This document shows positions 53,024 through 62,336 of a stretch of 64,000 nucleotides of DNA, in pieces. The notes beneath the pieces were generated by a model. It saw nothing but the letters and a program-made list of their open reading frames with translations, did no database searches and was not told the DNA's origin. Each line of letters starts with the position of its first letter. Within the stretch, counting starts at the first letter, position 1. The stretch is from Sphingobium nicotianae (lineage in GTDB: Bacteria; Pseudomonadota; Alphaproteobacteria; Sphingomonadales; Sphingomonadaceae), in contig NZ_JAHGAW010000009.1 of the NCBI RefSeq assembly GCF_018603885.1, forward strand, positions 171,600 through 235,599, given 5' to 3'. The translations under genes and the position numbers were made by a program.

Positions 53024-53974
53024 ATGAGTCACAGCGCAGAAGCGTATGAGAGCCGGCGCAATGCGGCTCCGGCTTTCTACACGTCCAATATTCACGGCGA
53101 AACGACGCATATAGAAGTCTACACGCGTATCCCCGATGCGGTCATCCGATCGCTCCACATGGGGCAGATGGAGATGATCCGGATGCGCTCCGGATCGGTC
53201 GCGATCCGGCGCAACGCCAGCGAAATTCGCGGACGCGGACTGCGCATGTCGACCTTCATCCTGCAGGTCGAGGGCCGCACCGCCTTCAAGCATTACGGCA
53301 ACCAGATCACGCTGGAGGAAGGCGACTTCACGCTCTGCGACAACAACACCGAATATGAGTTCCGCTGCGACGGCCCCAACGAAGTGCTGATGTTTCGTGT
53401 GCCCACCTCGCTGGTCAAGGAAAGCATCCCGACGCCCGATTTCCTGTGCGGGCAACGCCTGGCCAAGGGAGAGAGCCTGGCCTCCACCGCCGCCGCCATG
53501 GCGCGCGATCTGGCCGCGAAGGACGATCTCAAGCTACCGAGCGAGACGCGCGAGCGGGCGGGCCGGCACCTGCTGGACGTGCTCGCGAGCTCCTATGCGG
53601 CGATGCTCGACGATCGCATGTCGACCTCGGCGATCATGTCCGGTCGCTTCTGGAAGGTGAAGCTGTTCATCGAGGAGCATCTGCGCGATCCCGATCTCAG
53701 CCCGTCGCTGATCGCCCGCAAGCTGCAATTGTCCGACCGCTATCTGCGCATGATCTTCGCGGTCAGCGACGAGAGCCCGTCCGCCTATATCCTGCGGAGG
53801 CGGCTGGAGGAATGCGCGCGGCAACTGCGCGATCCGCGATGGCGCAGCCATTCGATCACGGACATCGCGTTCAGCTGGGGCTTCAACAGCGCTCCGCATT
53901 TCGCGCGGAGCTTCCGCACCCGGTTCGAGAGCTCGCCGCGCGACTATCGCCAGCAGCAGGTCGAACTGGCCTGA
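53024..53974 (+). CDS. AraC family transcriptional regulator (paralog 3)
   Basis: A 316-residue regulator with an AraC-binding-like domain (QVEGRTAFKHYGNQITLEEGDFTLCDNNTEYEF, about 85-120) and a double helix-turn-helix (LSPSLIARKLQLSDRYLRMIFAVSDESPSAYILRRRLEECARQL, then ITDIAFSWGFNSAPHFARSFRTRF). Closely related to the gene at 32413 along its whole length. It stands between yejABEF and the second TonB receptor and is the natural regulator of that receptor. Promoter boxes suggest autoregulation. Confidence 0.9.
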   Translation: MSHSAEAYESRRNAAPAFYTSNIHGETTHIEVYTRIPDAVIRSLHMGQMEMIRMRSGSVAIRRNASEIRGRGLRMSTFILQVEGRTAFKHYGNQITLEEGDFTLCDNNTEYEFRCDGPNEVLMFRVPTSLVKESIPTPDFLCGQRLAKGESLASTAAAMARDLAAKDDLKLPSETRERAGRHLLDVLASSYAAMLDDRMSTSAIMSGRFWKVKLFIEEHLRDPDLSPSLIARKLQLSDRYLRMIFAVSDESPSAYILRRRLEECARQLRDPRWRSHSITDIAFSWGFNSAPHFARSFRTRFESSPRDYRQQQVELA

Positions 53975-54351
53975 ACATGAGTCGGCGCGGCGCGCCGGCC
54001 CGGATCTTCCAACACTGCTTTTCGGCGCGTCATTTCGCGTCGCTCATGTGGCGTCCCGCACGCGCCAAGAGCCTTGCCCAGACCGGAATGGGGATGGCGC
54101 GGCAACGGATATGATTTTCGCGTGTCTCTATTATAGCTCAGTTTAAGTGAATGAGATAAGAGGATAATTCCGATGAAGTGCCGGAATACCACACGAGTAG
54201 TTGTGCAATAAATAGAAATTGAAGTATTTCAAGCCAATGTTCCGCGGCGGGCAAGCGCGCGAATTTCCTCCTCCATAATTTGAAATCGCTCCGGCGCAGA
54301 TCGGACGAACTGGCTCGAGAAAAGGGCCTCACAAAATTGGGAGGGGAGTGG
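53975..54351 (+). other. Control region upstream of TonB receptor 2
   Basis: About 380 bases without a gene. It contains an A+T-rich stretch (54190-54240), a dyad ATTCCG...CGGAAT at 54167-54187 and CCACACG right after it. CCACACG also follows the A+T-rich part upstream of TonB receptor 1 (26207). Confidence 0.5.
54167..54187. promoter_or_regulatory. ATTCCG...CGGAAT dyad upstream of TonB receptor 2
   Basis: Perfect 6-base arms with 9 bases between, 165 bases ahead of the start. The half-site is the same TTCCGG-type box as upstream of TonB receptor 1 and two AraC genes, but with different spacing. Confidence 0.4.
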
Positions 54352-56910
54352 ATGAACAAGTTCATTCTGGTCTCGGCGTCAGCCCTGACCCTCGCGATCG
54401 CGCAGGGCGCGGTGGCGCAAAGCACAGCTGCAGCCAATGCGGGCGGGGACGAAGCATCGGGCGCGCTGCAGGACATCATCGTCACCGCGACCCGCCAGTC
54501 GACCAATCTGCAGGACACGCCGATCGCGATCACCGCCGTGACCTCGGAGGGACTGAAGGAGCGCGGCCTGGTCGCGGTGCAGGACCTGTCCTTCGTCACG
54601 CCGAACGCGACCTTCTACAAGGCGCAGAGCGCTTTCGGGCCGGGCGTCACGACCAATATCCGCGGCATCGCCTCGGCCGACACCAGCCTGGCGGGCGAGG
54701 CGACCGTCGCTTATTATATCGACGACGTCTATTATCCGATCCTGCTCGGCTCCAACTTCGACCTGCTCGATCTCGACCATGTCGAGGTGCTGCGCGGGCC
54801 GCAGGGCACCTTGTTCGGTCGCAACGCGCTGGCGGGCGCGGTCAATATCGTGTCGAAGCAGCCGAACCTGTCCGAGACCTCCGGCTATGGCGAGGTCACG
54901 GTCGGTGCCTATAACCGTCTCGACCTGCGCGCAGGCTTCAATCTGCCGCTGAACGACCAGCTTGCGCTGATGGTCTCGGGTGTTTCGAAGGAGCGCACCG
55001 GCTATATGGACCAGCTCGATTTCCGTTGCGAGATGATCCGGCGCGGCACGCCGGCGCTGGCCGGCAAGTTCCCCTTCTCGGACGGCCTCAAGGCGCAGTT
55101 CACGGCCAATCCCAACTTCACGCCGGACAATTGCGTCGTCGGCCATCTCGGCGGCGAGCAGAGCCGGGCCGTGCGCGGCTCGCTGCTCTGGCAGCCGGTC
55201 TCCAATGTCCGGCTGACCATCACCGGCGACTACACGCACGACACCTCGGAAAATCCGGCCGACAGAGTGGTCGATATCGACGCGACCAAGGTCAGCGCGA
55301 CGGCGCTCACGAACGTCAAGGCGCAGGCGGATTATTTCGGTATTGCCGTCGACAGCCGGTTCGTCACGGGCGATCCCTACTCGACCTACACCACCTATCT
55401 GAACCCGATCGCGGCCGGGCAGGTGCTGCCCGTTCCAGCCGGCGCGCCGGCGACCTTCGCGCCATATTATAATGGCATGGTGACGCGCGGCGGCGACAAT
55501 TATCCCTCGCGCATCAACCTCAAGAATTGGGGCGTGTCGGGCAAGCTGCTCGTCAACCTCAACGACAAGATGGATCTCACCGCGGTGGTCGGTCATCGGG
55601 TGATGGACGATACGCATGCGTTCGACACCGACGGCACGCCGCTGATCGTCGAGCATACCTATGCCAATATCCGGGAGGAATATACCAGCGCGGAAGTGCG
55701 GCTGTCGGGCAAATATGACTGGGCCGACTGGGTGGTCGGTGCCTTCTACTTCGATGCGAAGGGCAGCAATCACGCCATCGATCCCAATCCGGCGCTGGGC
55801 ACCTACAAGATCCAGAACACGACCTACGAGCCGACCAGCAAGGCGGCATTTGCCAATGCGACCATTCGCCCCTTCGGCGAGAAGCTCGGCATCATTCTGG
55901 GCGGCCGCTATTCGGACGACAAGAAGGTGGTGCACTACAGCAACCTCGTCGACCTCACACCGAGCTCGCTGGACATCGCGTTCAATGTCACGCCGGCCAA
56001 GAAGCTGTTCAGCTGGAAGGCGGGGCTGACCTACCAGCCGACCCAGGATATCCTGCTCTATGCCTCGGTCGCGACCGGCTTCCAGCTCCCGGGCTTCAAC
56101 GGGCGGCCGCTGCAGGCAACGCAGATCTTCCAGATCGATGGCTATCAGGACAAGGCCTACGAACTTGGCGCCAAGCTCGACCTGTTTGACCGAAAGCTGC
56201 GGTTCAATATCGCTGGCTTCTACACCGATTTCGGCACCCGCCCGGTCGCCGTTGCCGGTGGCCAGGAAATCCTCCTCGGTCCCAACGGCCAGGTTGCCGG
56301 CAATCTGGTGCTCGATCCCCTGCCGGGCGGCCCTCCCGGATCGACGCGCTGCATCGCCCGGACCGCCGCGCAGATTGCGGCGGGCGTGCCAGGATATTCC
56401 TGTGTCGGCCGAACCTATTATATCAATACGCCGGCCAAGATCAGAGGCTTCGAAATCGAAACGTCGGCCAATCCGGTCGAAGGGCTCAATATCAGCGCCA
56501 ATCTCGGCTATACCAGTTTCACCTCGGGCGACCTTTCCGCGCGGGCGGTCAATGCCCGGCAGAATGATCCGTACTGGAGCGCTGGTGCCGGCATCCAGTA
56601 TCGGATCGAGGCCCCGATGCTGGGCGGTTCATTCACGCCGCGTCTCGACTGGTCCTATCGCAGCAGCCGCATCAGCAGCGGCACCTCGACCAAATATAAT
56701 TACCTCACGCCGCCTTATTCGGTCGTCAACGGCCGGATCAGCTACGTGAACGACGATCTCAACCTGACGATCGCGCTGGGCGCCACGAACCTCTTCAACA
56801 AATTCTACTACCGAAACGTCTTCGACTACCAGACGCTCGGCTATCCGCAGACCGATGCCCAGCCGGCGCCGCCGCGCGAATGGTATCTGAGCATCGGCAA
56901 GAAGTTCTGA
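54352..56910 (+). CDS. TonB-dependent receptor (2)
   Basis: An 852-residue outer-membrane receptor paralogous to the one at 26414. It has a signal peptide (NKFILVSASALTLAIAQGAVAQ), TonB-box-like DIIVTATR, and a plug with DTPIAITAVTSEGL, NIRGIASAD, YYIDDVYYPILLGSNFDLLDL and HVEVLRGPQGTLFGRN. The barrel ends WYLSIGKKF. The shared YIDDVYYP.LLGS.FDLLD block with its paralog points to related ligands. GGGAGGGGAG lies before the ATG at 54352. Confidence 0.93.
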   Translation: MNKFILVSASALTLAIAQGAVAQSTAAANAGGDEASGALQDIIVTATRQSTNLQDTPIAITAVTSEGLKERGLVAVQDLSFVTPNATFYKAQSAFGPGVTTNIRGIASADTSLAGEATVAYYIDDVYYPILLGSNFDLLDLDHVEVLRGPQGTLFGRNALAGAVNIVSKQPNLSETSGYGEVTVGAYNRLDLRAGFNLPLNDQLALMVSGVSKERTGYMDQLDFRCEMIRRGTPALAGKFPFSDGLKAQFTANPNFTPDNCVVGHLGGEQSRAVRGSLLWQPVSNVRLTITGDYTHDTSENPADRVVDIDATKVSATALTNVKAQADYFGIAVDSRFVTGDPYSTYTTYLNPIAAGQVLPVPAGAPATFAPYYNGMVTRGGDNYPSRINLKNWGVSGKLLVNLNDKMDLTAVVGHRVMDDTHAFDTDGTPLIVEHTYANIREEYTSAEVRLSGKYDWADWVVGAFYFDAKGSNHAIDPNPALGTYKIQNTTYEPTSKAAFANATIRPFGEKLGIILGGRYSDDKKVVHYSNLVDLTPSSLDIAFNVTPAKKLFSWKAGLTYQPTQDILLYASVATGFQLPGFNGRPLQATQIFQIDGYQDKAYELGAKLDLFDRKLRFNIAGFYTDFGTRPVAVAGGQEILLGPNGQVAGNLVLDPLPGGPPGSTRCIARTAAQIAAGVPGYSCVGRTYYINTPAKIRGFEIETSANPVEGLNISANLGYTSFTSGDLSARAVNARQNDPYWSAGAGIQYRIEAPMLGGSFTPRLDWSYRSSRISSGTSTKYNYLTPPYSVVNGRISYVNDDLNLTIALGATNLFNKFYYRNVFDYQTLGYPQTDAQPAPPREWYLSIGKKF

Positions 56911-56960
56911 TCACGGAGGGACGCCTTCCGTTGCGAGCGGGAGGGCGCAAAAAACTGGGT

Positions 56961-56986
56961 GGCCCGGTACGAATTCGTTCCGGGCC
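56961..56986. terminator. 26-base palindrome between TonB receptor 2 and MetE-like 2
   Basis: GGCCCGG and CCGGGCC arms enclose ACGAATTCGT; 24 of 26 positions are symmetric. It could be a hairpin ending the receptor mRNA or an operator for the MetE-like gene 75 bases on. No T-tract follows on the plus strand, whereas AAAAAA before it would be a T-tract on the minus strand. Confidence 0.5.
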
Positions 56987-57060
56987 AGTCAATTATTCCG
57001 GCCCTCGCCATGGCAGGAAGCGAGTCAGAACACAGATTATGGGCAGAGGGAGCAGAGGCC

Positions 57061-58284
57061 ATGCGGCGTTCCACCGACTATTTCCTGAGCAGCCATGGCG
57101 GCAACCTGCCGCGTCCCGCCGCGTTCGACGCGAAGCTCGCGAAATATGATGATCACAAGGAAGAGATTGCGGCGGAGCTGCCCGGCGCGGTGCAGTGGGT
57201 GGTCGACAAGCAGATCGCGTGCGGCGTCGATATCGTCAATGACGGCGAATATGTGAAGGCGGCGAACGGCGGCTCCTATGGAAGCTACATGGCGGGCCGC
57301 GTCACTGGCTATTCGATGGTCGACCGTCCCGCCGACTTCAAGCCCAAGCGGGCCGGCGTCGGCGAGCGCGACCGGCGCGACTTCCCCGGCTTCTATGCAT
57401 CCGGCCTGTGGCTCGCCGGATCGGGCGGTCCCGTCCGCCCGGGCTTTTCGACGCCTGGCGCTGCGCCCGGGGCCGGCCCGGGCGTGACGCCCACCAAGAT
57501 ACGCGCCTGTACCGGGCCGGTCTCCTATCACGGCTATGACGCGATCAAGAAGGATATCGATGCGCTCAAGGTCGCGCTGCAAGGCAAGGACGGTGCCGAC
57601 GGCTTCATCGCCGCGCTCGGTCCGTTGAGCCTCGGCGCGAGCGTCACCAATCTGCACTACAAGGACGAGCGCGACTATATGATGGCCGTCGCGGACACGG
57701 TGCGCGAGGAATATAAAGCGATCACCGATGCCGGCCTGATCGTTCAGGTCGACGAGCCGGAGTTCGCCACGAGCTGGATGTTCTACCCGGATTATACGGT
57801 CGACCAATATCGCAAATATCTCGATTTCTGCGTCGAGATCATCAACCACGCGCTGCGCGGCCTGCCGCAGGATCAGATCCGCTTCCACATGTGCTGGGGC
57901 TCGGGCCATCGCCCGCATGTCCACGACATCGAGTTCAGGCACATCGCCGACAAACTCTTCCAGATCAACGCCGAGGCCTACAGCTTCGAGGCGTCGAACC
58001 CGCGCCACGCGCATGAATATGTGGTGTTTGACGACATCAAGCTGCCTGACGGGAAGATCATCGTGCCGGGCGTGATCGGTCACTATACCGACCTGGTCGA
58101 GCATCCCGAGCTGGTCGCTGAGCGCCTGATGAATTTCGCCAAGCGCGTCGGCATGGAGAATGTCCATGCTGGCACCGATTGCGGCATCGGCTCGCGCGTC
58201 GGCCATGAGGAGATCGTCTGGGCCAAGCTCAAGGCGATGTCCGAAGGTTGCCGCATCGCCGGAAAGCGAATGAAGGGCAACTGA
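57061..58284 (+). CDS. MetE C-terminal-like zinc protein (cobalamin-independent methionine synthase II family) 2
   Basis: A 407-residue paralog of the gene at 38570, about 80 percent identical by eye. Zinc ligands His 276 and Cys 278 (RFHMCWGSG), the Glu of YSFEAS and the Cys of GTDCGIGSR are kept. The only sizeable difference is around residues 140-165, where a Gly/Pro-rich loop (STPGAAPGAGPGVTPTKIRA) replaces a shorter one. The start at 57061 follows GGGAGCAGAGG; an upstream open stretch is not conserved. It is downstream of TonB receptor 2 and ends at a strong terminator. Confidence 0.88.
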   Translation: MRRSTDYFLSSHGGNLPRPAAFDAKLAKYDDHKEEIAAELPGAVQWVVDKQIACGVDIVNDGEYVKAANGGSYGSYMAGRVTGYSMVDRPADFKPKRAGVGERDRRDFPGFYASGLWLAGSGGPVRPGFSTPGAAPGAGPGVTPTKIRACTGPVSYHGYDAIKKDIDALKVALQGKDGADGFIAALGPLSLGASVTNLHYKDERDYMMAVADTVREEYKAITDAGLIVQVDEPEFATSWMFYPDYTVDQYRKYLDFCVEIINHALRGLPQDQIRFHMCWGSGHRPHVHDIEFRHIADKLFQINAEAYSFEASNPRHAHEYVVFDDIKLPDGKIIVPGVIGHYTDLVEHPELVAERLMNFAKRVGMENVHAGTDCGIGSRVGHEEIVWAKLKAMSEGCRIAGKRMKGN

Positions 58285-58321
58285 GGCCCTCGCCGACCGC
58301 AGATTGATGAGTTGCTGCATT

Positions 58322-58356
58322 CGCCGCCGGCTCCAGTCAGCCGGCGGCGGTTTTGT
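58322..58356 (+). terminator. Rho-independent terminator after MetE-like 2
   Basis: CGCCGCCGGCT and AGCCGGCGGCG (11 of 11) around CCAGTC, followed by GTTTTGTTATT, 38 bases after the stop codon. Confidence 0.9.
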
Positions 58357-58561
58357 TATTGGCCGGGCGCGAACCTCTGCGGAATTCCGCTTGTCATGCA
58401 TCTACTTAAACGTCGGCGTTCCGGGACAAGCATTCCCTACTTCCCCCACGAGCAAGCGGAGAGTGGGCCAGCATGCGAGCGTGCCCACTCCCGGCAATCA
58501 GGCTCTGGAACCCAAGGCGATCGACGGCGACACGAATGACACGAACAAGCCCTGGAGAGCG

Positions 58562-59968
58562 ATGATGGCGGGAGCCGCAAACATAACGATGGACGAGACG
58601 CCGCCGAAATCGACTGGCGACGCCGCGCCTGCGATGGCCAGTGGCGAGCAACCCTGGCCGCCGCGCAAGGACGCCTATTATTCGCTGGTCGTGATGACCA
58701 TCGTCGTCATGTTCACCGTGCTCGATCGCAGTGTGCTGGCCTTGCTCATTGACCCGATCAAGCAGGATTTCGGGATCACGGACACGCAGGCCGCTCTGCT
58801 GCTCGGCGCCGCTTTCTCGCTGCCCTATGGCATTTGCGGGATGGGCATCGCGCGCATCGCCGACCGGACCAACCGGCGCAATCTGGTCGCCGTCTGCATC
58901 GCCTTCTGGAGTGCCTGCACCGTCGCGTGCGGCGTGGCGCAGGGCTATGTCGGGCTGTTCCTCGCGCGGATCGGCATCGGCATCGGCGAATCCGGCTATG
59001 GCCCCGCCAGCTGGTCGATCGCGACCGACAATTTCCCCCGCGAGAAGGTCGCCTTCGCCACCGGGACCTATGGCATCGGCGCTATGGTCGGCACGGGCCT
59101 GGCGTTGTTCCTCGGCGGAACGGTGTTGCATCTGGTCGAGGGCATTCCGCCGATCGACGTGCCGCTCATCGGCACCATCCGGCCCTGGCAATGGACGTTC
59201 GTCGTGGTCGGGGCGCCGGGCCTGCTCTGGACGCTCGTCGTGCTGACGACCAAGGAGCCGCCGCGGCGCGGTCTGGTCGCCGGGCAGAAGGCGTTGAGCG
59301 TTCCGGTCAAGGAGGTCGCCCGCTGGGTGTTCGATGACGGCCGCACCTATCTCGCCGTGATCGGCGGTCACTGCATGAAGACCCTGCTGTCTGCGGGGCC
59401 GGCGACCTGGGGTGCGACATTCCTCCACCGCGAGTTCCATTGGGATCTGGCCAAGGTCGGCATCATCAGCGGCGCCATCACGATCGTCGTCTCGCCGATC
59501 GCGATGATCCTGGGGGGCAAGCTCTCGGAATATTGGACGAGGCAGGGCCGCAACGATGCCAATCTGCGCATCGTCTTCTTCGGGCTCATCTGCTCCGTAC
59601 CGCTGATGGTCATCGCGCCGCTCATCCCCAATGCCTATGGCGTGCTGGCGATGAATGCGCTTGCCTCGTTCATCGGCACGCTCGGCTTCGGGCCCGGTAT
59701 CGCGGCCTTCCAGGTGGTGACGCCCAACCGGATGCGCGCGCAGGTCAGCTCCTTGAGCCAGTTCAGCACCAATGTGATCGCCTTTGCGCTCAGCCCGCTG
59801 ATCGTGGCGCTGTTCACGGACTATGTCTTCCGCGACGAAGGCGCCCTCAAATATTCGATGGTGCTCAACGCGGCGTTGATGGGCGGGCTGGCGCTGCTCG
59901 TCGTATGGCAGGGCCTCAAGCCCTATGCGCGCTCCTATGAGCGGGCCGTCCGCGAATTTGCCAATTGA
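58562..59968 (+). CDS. MFS transporter, Spinster-like (2)
   Basis: A 468-residue permease. The N-terminal tail of about 40 residues is hydrophilic; helix 1 reads VVMTIVVMFTVLDRSVLALLIDPIK and the loop 2-3 motif IARIADRTNRRNLVAV. ARIGIGIGESGYGPASWSIATDNFP is typical of hexuronate- and Spinster-like carriers. GGAGAG lies 3-6 bases upstream of two consecutive ATGs. It is 36 bases ahead of the amidohydrolase and probably imports or exports the compound handled by that operon. Confidence 0.85.
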   Translation: MMAGAANITMDETPPKSTGDAAPAMASGEQPWPPRKDAYYSLVVMTIVVMFTVLDRSVLALLIDPIKQDFGITDTQAALLLGAAFSLPYGICGMGIARIADRTNRRNLVAVCIAFWSACTVACGVAQGYVGLFLARIGIGIGESGYGPASWSIATDNFPREKVAFATGTYGIGAMVGTGLALFLGGTVLHLVEGIPPIDVPLIGTIRPWQWTFVVVGAPGLLWTLVVLTTKEPPRRGLVAGQKALSVPVKEVARWVFDDGRTYLAVIGGHCMKTLLSAGPATWGATFLHREFHWDLAKVGIISGAITIVVSPIAMILGGKLSEYWTRQGRNDANLRIVFFGLICSVPLMVIAPLIPNAYGVLAMNALASFIGTLGFGPGIAAFQVVTPNRMRAQVSSLSQFSTNVIAFALSPLIVALFTDYVFRDEGALKYSMVLNAALMGGLALLVVWQGLKPYARSYERAVREFAN

Positions 59969-60004
59969 ACAACAGCCTTTAGAGCAACACACAGAGAGGA
60001 CGGC

Positions 60005-60949
60005 ATGAGCAACAGCATCGAATCCCTTGAGATCATAGACGTTCAGATCCACGAGCCCTGGCCGGGCAAGCCGCTGGACGAGAGCATGAAGGATCAGACC
60101 GCCCTCTGGCAGGTCGAGCTGGCGCGCGAGGCGATGGACGCGATCGGCGTCGACATCGCGTTCGCGGTGACCAGCGAGGCTTTCTACAATCTGGGCCACG
60201 AGCGCTTCCCGGGTCGCTTTCCGGGCGTGCATACCTTCTTCCACAATCATCCTGATCTCGCGTCCGAAGTGCGGCGGGTGAAGGCCAATCCGGCGGTGGT
60301 TGCAGGCCGCGCGCTGGTCGGCGACTTCATCAATGCCAAGATGCGCCCCGAGTTCGAGCAGGGTGTCTTCGAGCCGATCTACAAGACGGCAGAGGAAGTC
60401 GGCCTGCCGATCTTCAACTCGACCCATGGCGGCTGCAAGAATATCGGTCCGGTCGCCGAGCGCTATCCCAACCTGACGCTGATCGTCGACCATATCGGCG
60501 TGGCGCAGCATCCGGTGTCGCCGCCCGTGGCGATGAGCTGGGGACCATTCGAGGACCTGCTCGAGCTCGCCAAATATCCCAACGTCCATGTGAAGCTGTG
60601 CGGCGCGCCGTTGCTCAGCCAGGAGAATTATCCGTACAAGGACGTCTGGCCGAATCTGCGGCGACTGTTCGACGCCTTCGGCTACGAGCGCGTGATGTGG
60701 GGCAGCGACTATACCCGCCTGCGCAGCGCCGACCTGCCCAAGGGCGATCGTCCGCGTCGTCGCGGCATCACCTATGGCGAGAATCTCAACTATCTGCTGC
60801 ACACCGATCTGCTGACCTTCGACCAGAAGAAGCAGGTGCTCGGCGGCAGCGCCCGCAAGCTGTTCAACCTTCCGCCCATTTCGCAGGACTGGGGTCCGCC
60901 GCCGATGAGTTGGGCGATGATGCCCCCGCCGCAACCCAAGGCCAAATGA
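60005..60949 (+). CDS. Amidohydrolase family protein (PF04909) (3), variant metal motif
   Basis: A 314-residue Amidohydro_2 enzyme. The first motif reads IIDVQIHEPW, so the leading His of H-x-H is Gln 14 and only His 16 remains. Other features are intact: LIVDHIGVAQHP, VHVKLCGAPL and VMWGSDYTRLRS. A Gln in this place may leave a mononuclear site, as in some decarboxylases of the family, or reduce activity. The C-terminal tail WGPPPMSWAMMPPPQPKAK is Pro-rich. AGAGAGGA precedes the start, and the stop overlaps the methyltransferase start (ATGA). Confidence 0.85.
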   Translation: MSNSIESLEIIDVQIHEPWPGKPLDESMKDQTALWQVELAREAMDAIGVDIAFAVTSEAFYNLGHERFPGRFPGVHTFFHNHPDLASEVRRVKANPAVVAGRALVGDFINAKMRPEFEQGVFEPIYKTAEEVGLPIFNSTHGGCKNIGPVAERYPNLTLIVDHIGVAQHPVSPPVAMSWGPFEDLLELAKYPNVHVKLCGAPLLSQENYPYKDVWPNLRRLFDAFGYERVMWGSDYTRLRSADLPKGDRPRRRGITYGENLNYLLHTDLLTFDQKKQVLGGSARKLFNLPPISQDWGPPPMSWAMMPPPQPKAK

Positions 60950-62325
60950 CCGACGCGGAGACCCTGCTCGCCCAGATCGACGAAGCCTGTCGGCGCATGC
61001 AGATCGCGCAGACGACCTTTGGCCGGCAGGCGGTGAATGACGGAAAGCTGGTCAGCCGCCTGCAGCAGGGTGGGCGGGTGACGCTCGAGACGGTGAACCG
61101 GGTCCACCGGTTCATCGCCGAGAAGGGCGGGCCTTCCGCCACCAATCTGCGCTCGGCGATCAAGGGCATGGAGCATGGGATCGATCCGGTCCACGGCTTC
61201 CGCTTCTACGACAACCGCCAGAAATATCTGATGTTCGTCAATACGACGTCGGAGAAACATATGGTGGCGGACAAGGCGCTGGAGCAGCTGACGCTGACCC
61301 AGCCCGAGCCGCCCGCCATCCGCCTGTTCGACGGCGGCTCGGGCGATGGCACAGCCTTCGCCCGGCTGCTGCGTGGTGCGCATAAGCGTTATCCTTGGCT
61401 GCCCTTCTATGTGGTCGCCAAGGAGATCAGCATCGAGAATGTCCGGCTGATGCTGGAGAAGATGCCGGACCGCTTCCAGGAGCATCCGGCGACGGTGCTG
61501 GTCGTCACGAACCTGAACTATGCCGACGCGCCCTATCTCAAGCCCAGCTCGCCGGTCGCGGCCAGCGCGATGAGCTGGACCGAGATTGCACTGGAAGGCT
61601 CGACGGCGGGCGACTTCGAGGAAGCGATCGCCGCGCTGCAGCCGGTGATCGACCAGAACTGGCAGGTCGAGGTCAGCCAGCAGAGCGGCCATCCGGTGAC
61701 GCAGACGCCGGCGGTGCTGGTCATCTATCGCAAGGACCAGCAGTTCGTGCTGGATTCGATCATCCCGCGCCGGGGTTTTGCGCGGGCGGATTTCGATTTC
61801 GTGCTGCTCTCGCATCCCTATCGCGCTCGCGCGCCGATCGCCTTCAAGGCGGGCAAGGTGGTGGCGCCGCTGGTGCGGGCGCTGCGGCCCAACGGGCGGC
61901 TGCTCGGCATTCATGGCTATGGGCATGACCCGGGTCTGGAGCTGGTGCGCTCGGTCTGGCCGGGCGAGGATCCGTTCGTCACCGGCCGCGCCGAGCTGAT
62001 GGAAGCGGTCGCGCAGGATCTTGGCAGCCAGGCGCGCAACTATCACTTTCATGAGATGTCGGACGAGGAGGCGGTGTTCCGCTACTCCATCCGCATGCTG
62101 GCGACCGAGATCGCGCCGGAAGGCGAGCTCGGCATGTCGACCGTGCTCGCGGCCTGGAATGCGGCGAGCTATGTCGCCCAGATCGAGGATGCGCGCCTCT
62201 CGGCGATCCTCAACCGCAATCGCTATGTCGACGCCACGCGGGAAATTTTGCAGGCCCACAAGGGTTTGTGGTTCAACAACGAGACCTATATCGTCTCGAG
62301 GCGCGCCGATCTCGGCGCCCACTGA
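60946..62325 (+). CDS. SAM-dependent methyltransferase-like protein with N-terminal HTH-like domain
   Basis: A 459-residue protein. Residues 1-60 (ETLLAQIDEACRRMQIAQTTFGRQAVNDGKLVSRLQQGGRVTLETVNRVHRFI) look like a small helix-turn-helix domain that occurs alone in alphaproteobacteria. From about 125, RLFDGGSGDGTAFARLL is a class I methyltransferase motif I, then FYVVAKEISIENVRLML (motif II) and VLVVTNLNYADAPYL. The C-terminal part has FDFVLLSHPYRARAP and LRPNGRLLGIHGYG, which are motifs IV-V. The methyl acceptor is unknown. Translation is coupled to the upstream amidohydrolase. A longer frame through that gene is not real. Confidence 0.75.
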   Translation: MTDAETLLAQIDEACRRMQIAQTTFGRQAVNDGKLVSRLQQGGRVTLETVNRVHRFIAEKGGPSATNLRSAIKGMEHGIDPVHGFRFYDNRQKYLMFVNTTSEKHMVADKALEQLTLTQPEPPAIRLFDGGSGDGTAFARLLRGAHKRYPWLPFYVVAKEISIENVRLMLEKMPDRFQEHPATVLVVTNLNYADAPYLKPSSPVAASAMSWTEIALEGSTAGDFEEAIAALQPVIDQNWQVEVSQQSGHPVTQTPAVLVIYRKDQQFVLDSIIPRRGFARADFDFVLLSHPYRARAPIAFKAGKVVAPLVRALRPNGRLLGIHGYGHDPGLELVRSVWPGEDPFVTGRAELMEAVAQDLGSQARNYHFHEMSDEEAVFRYSIRMLATEIAPEGELGMSTVLAAWNAASYVAQIEDARLSAILNRNRYVDATREILQAHKGLWFNNETYIVSRRADLGAH

Positions 62326-62336
62326 GAGGATTCGCG

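Noticed and set aside
58406..60934. An 842-codon open frame on the minus strand
   Set aside because: Antisense to the MFS and amidohydrolase genes and crossing the gap between them; no domain signals.
60598..60945. Upstream extension of the methyltransferase-like protein
   Set aside because: It overlaps the amidohydrolase in another frame; the ATG at 60946 forms a normal ATGA coupling.
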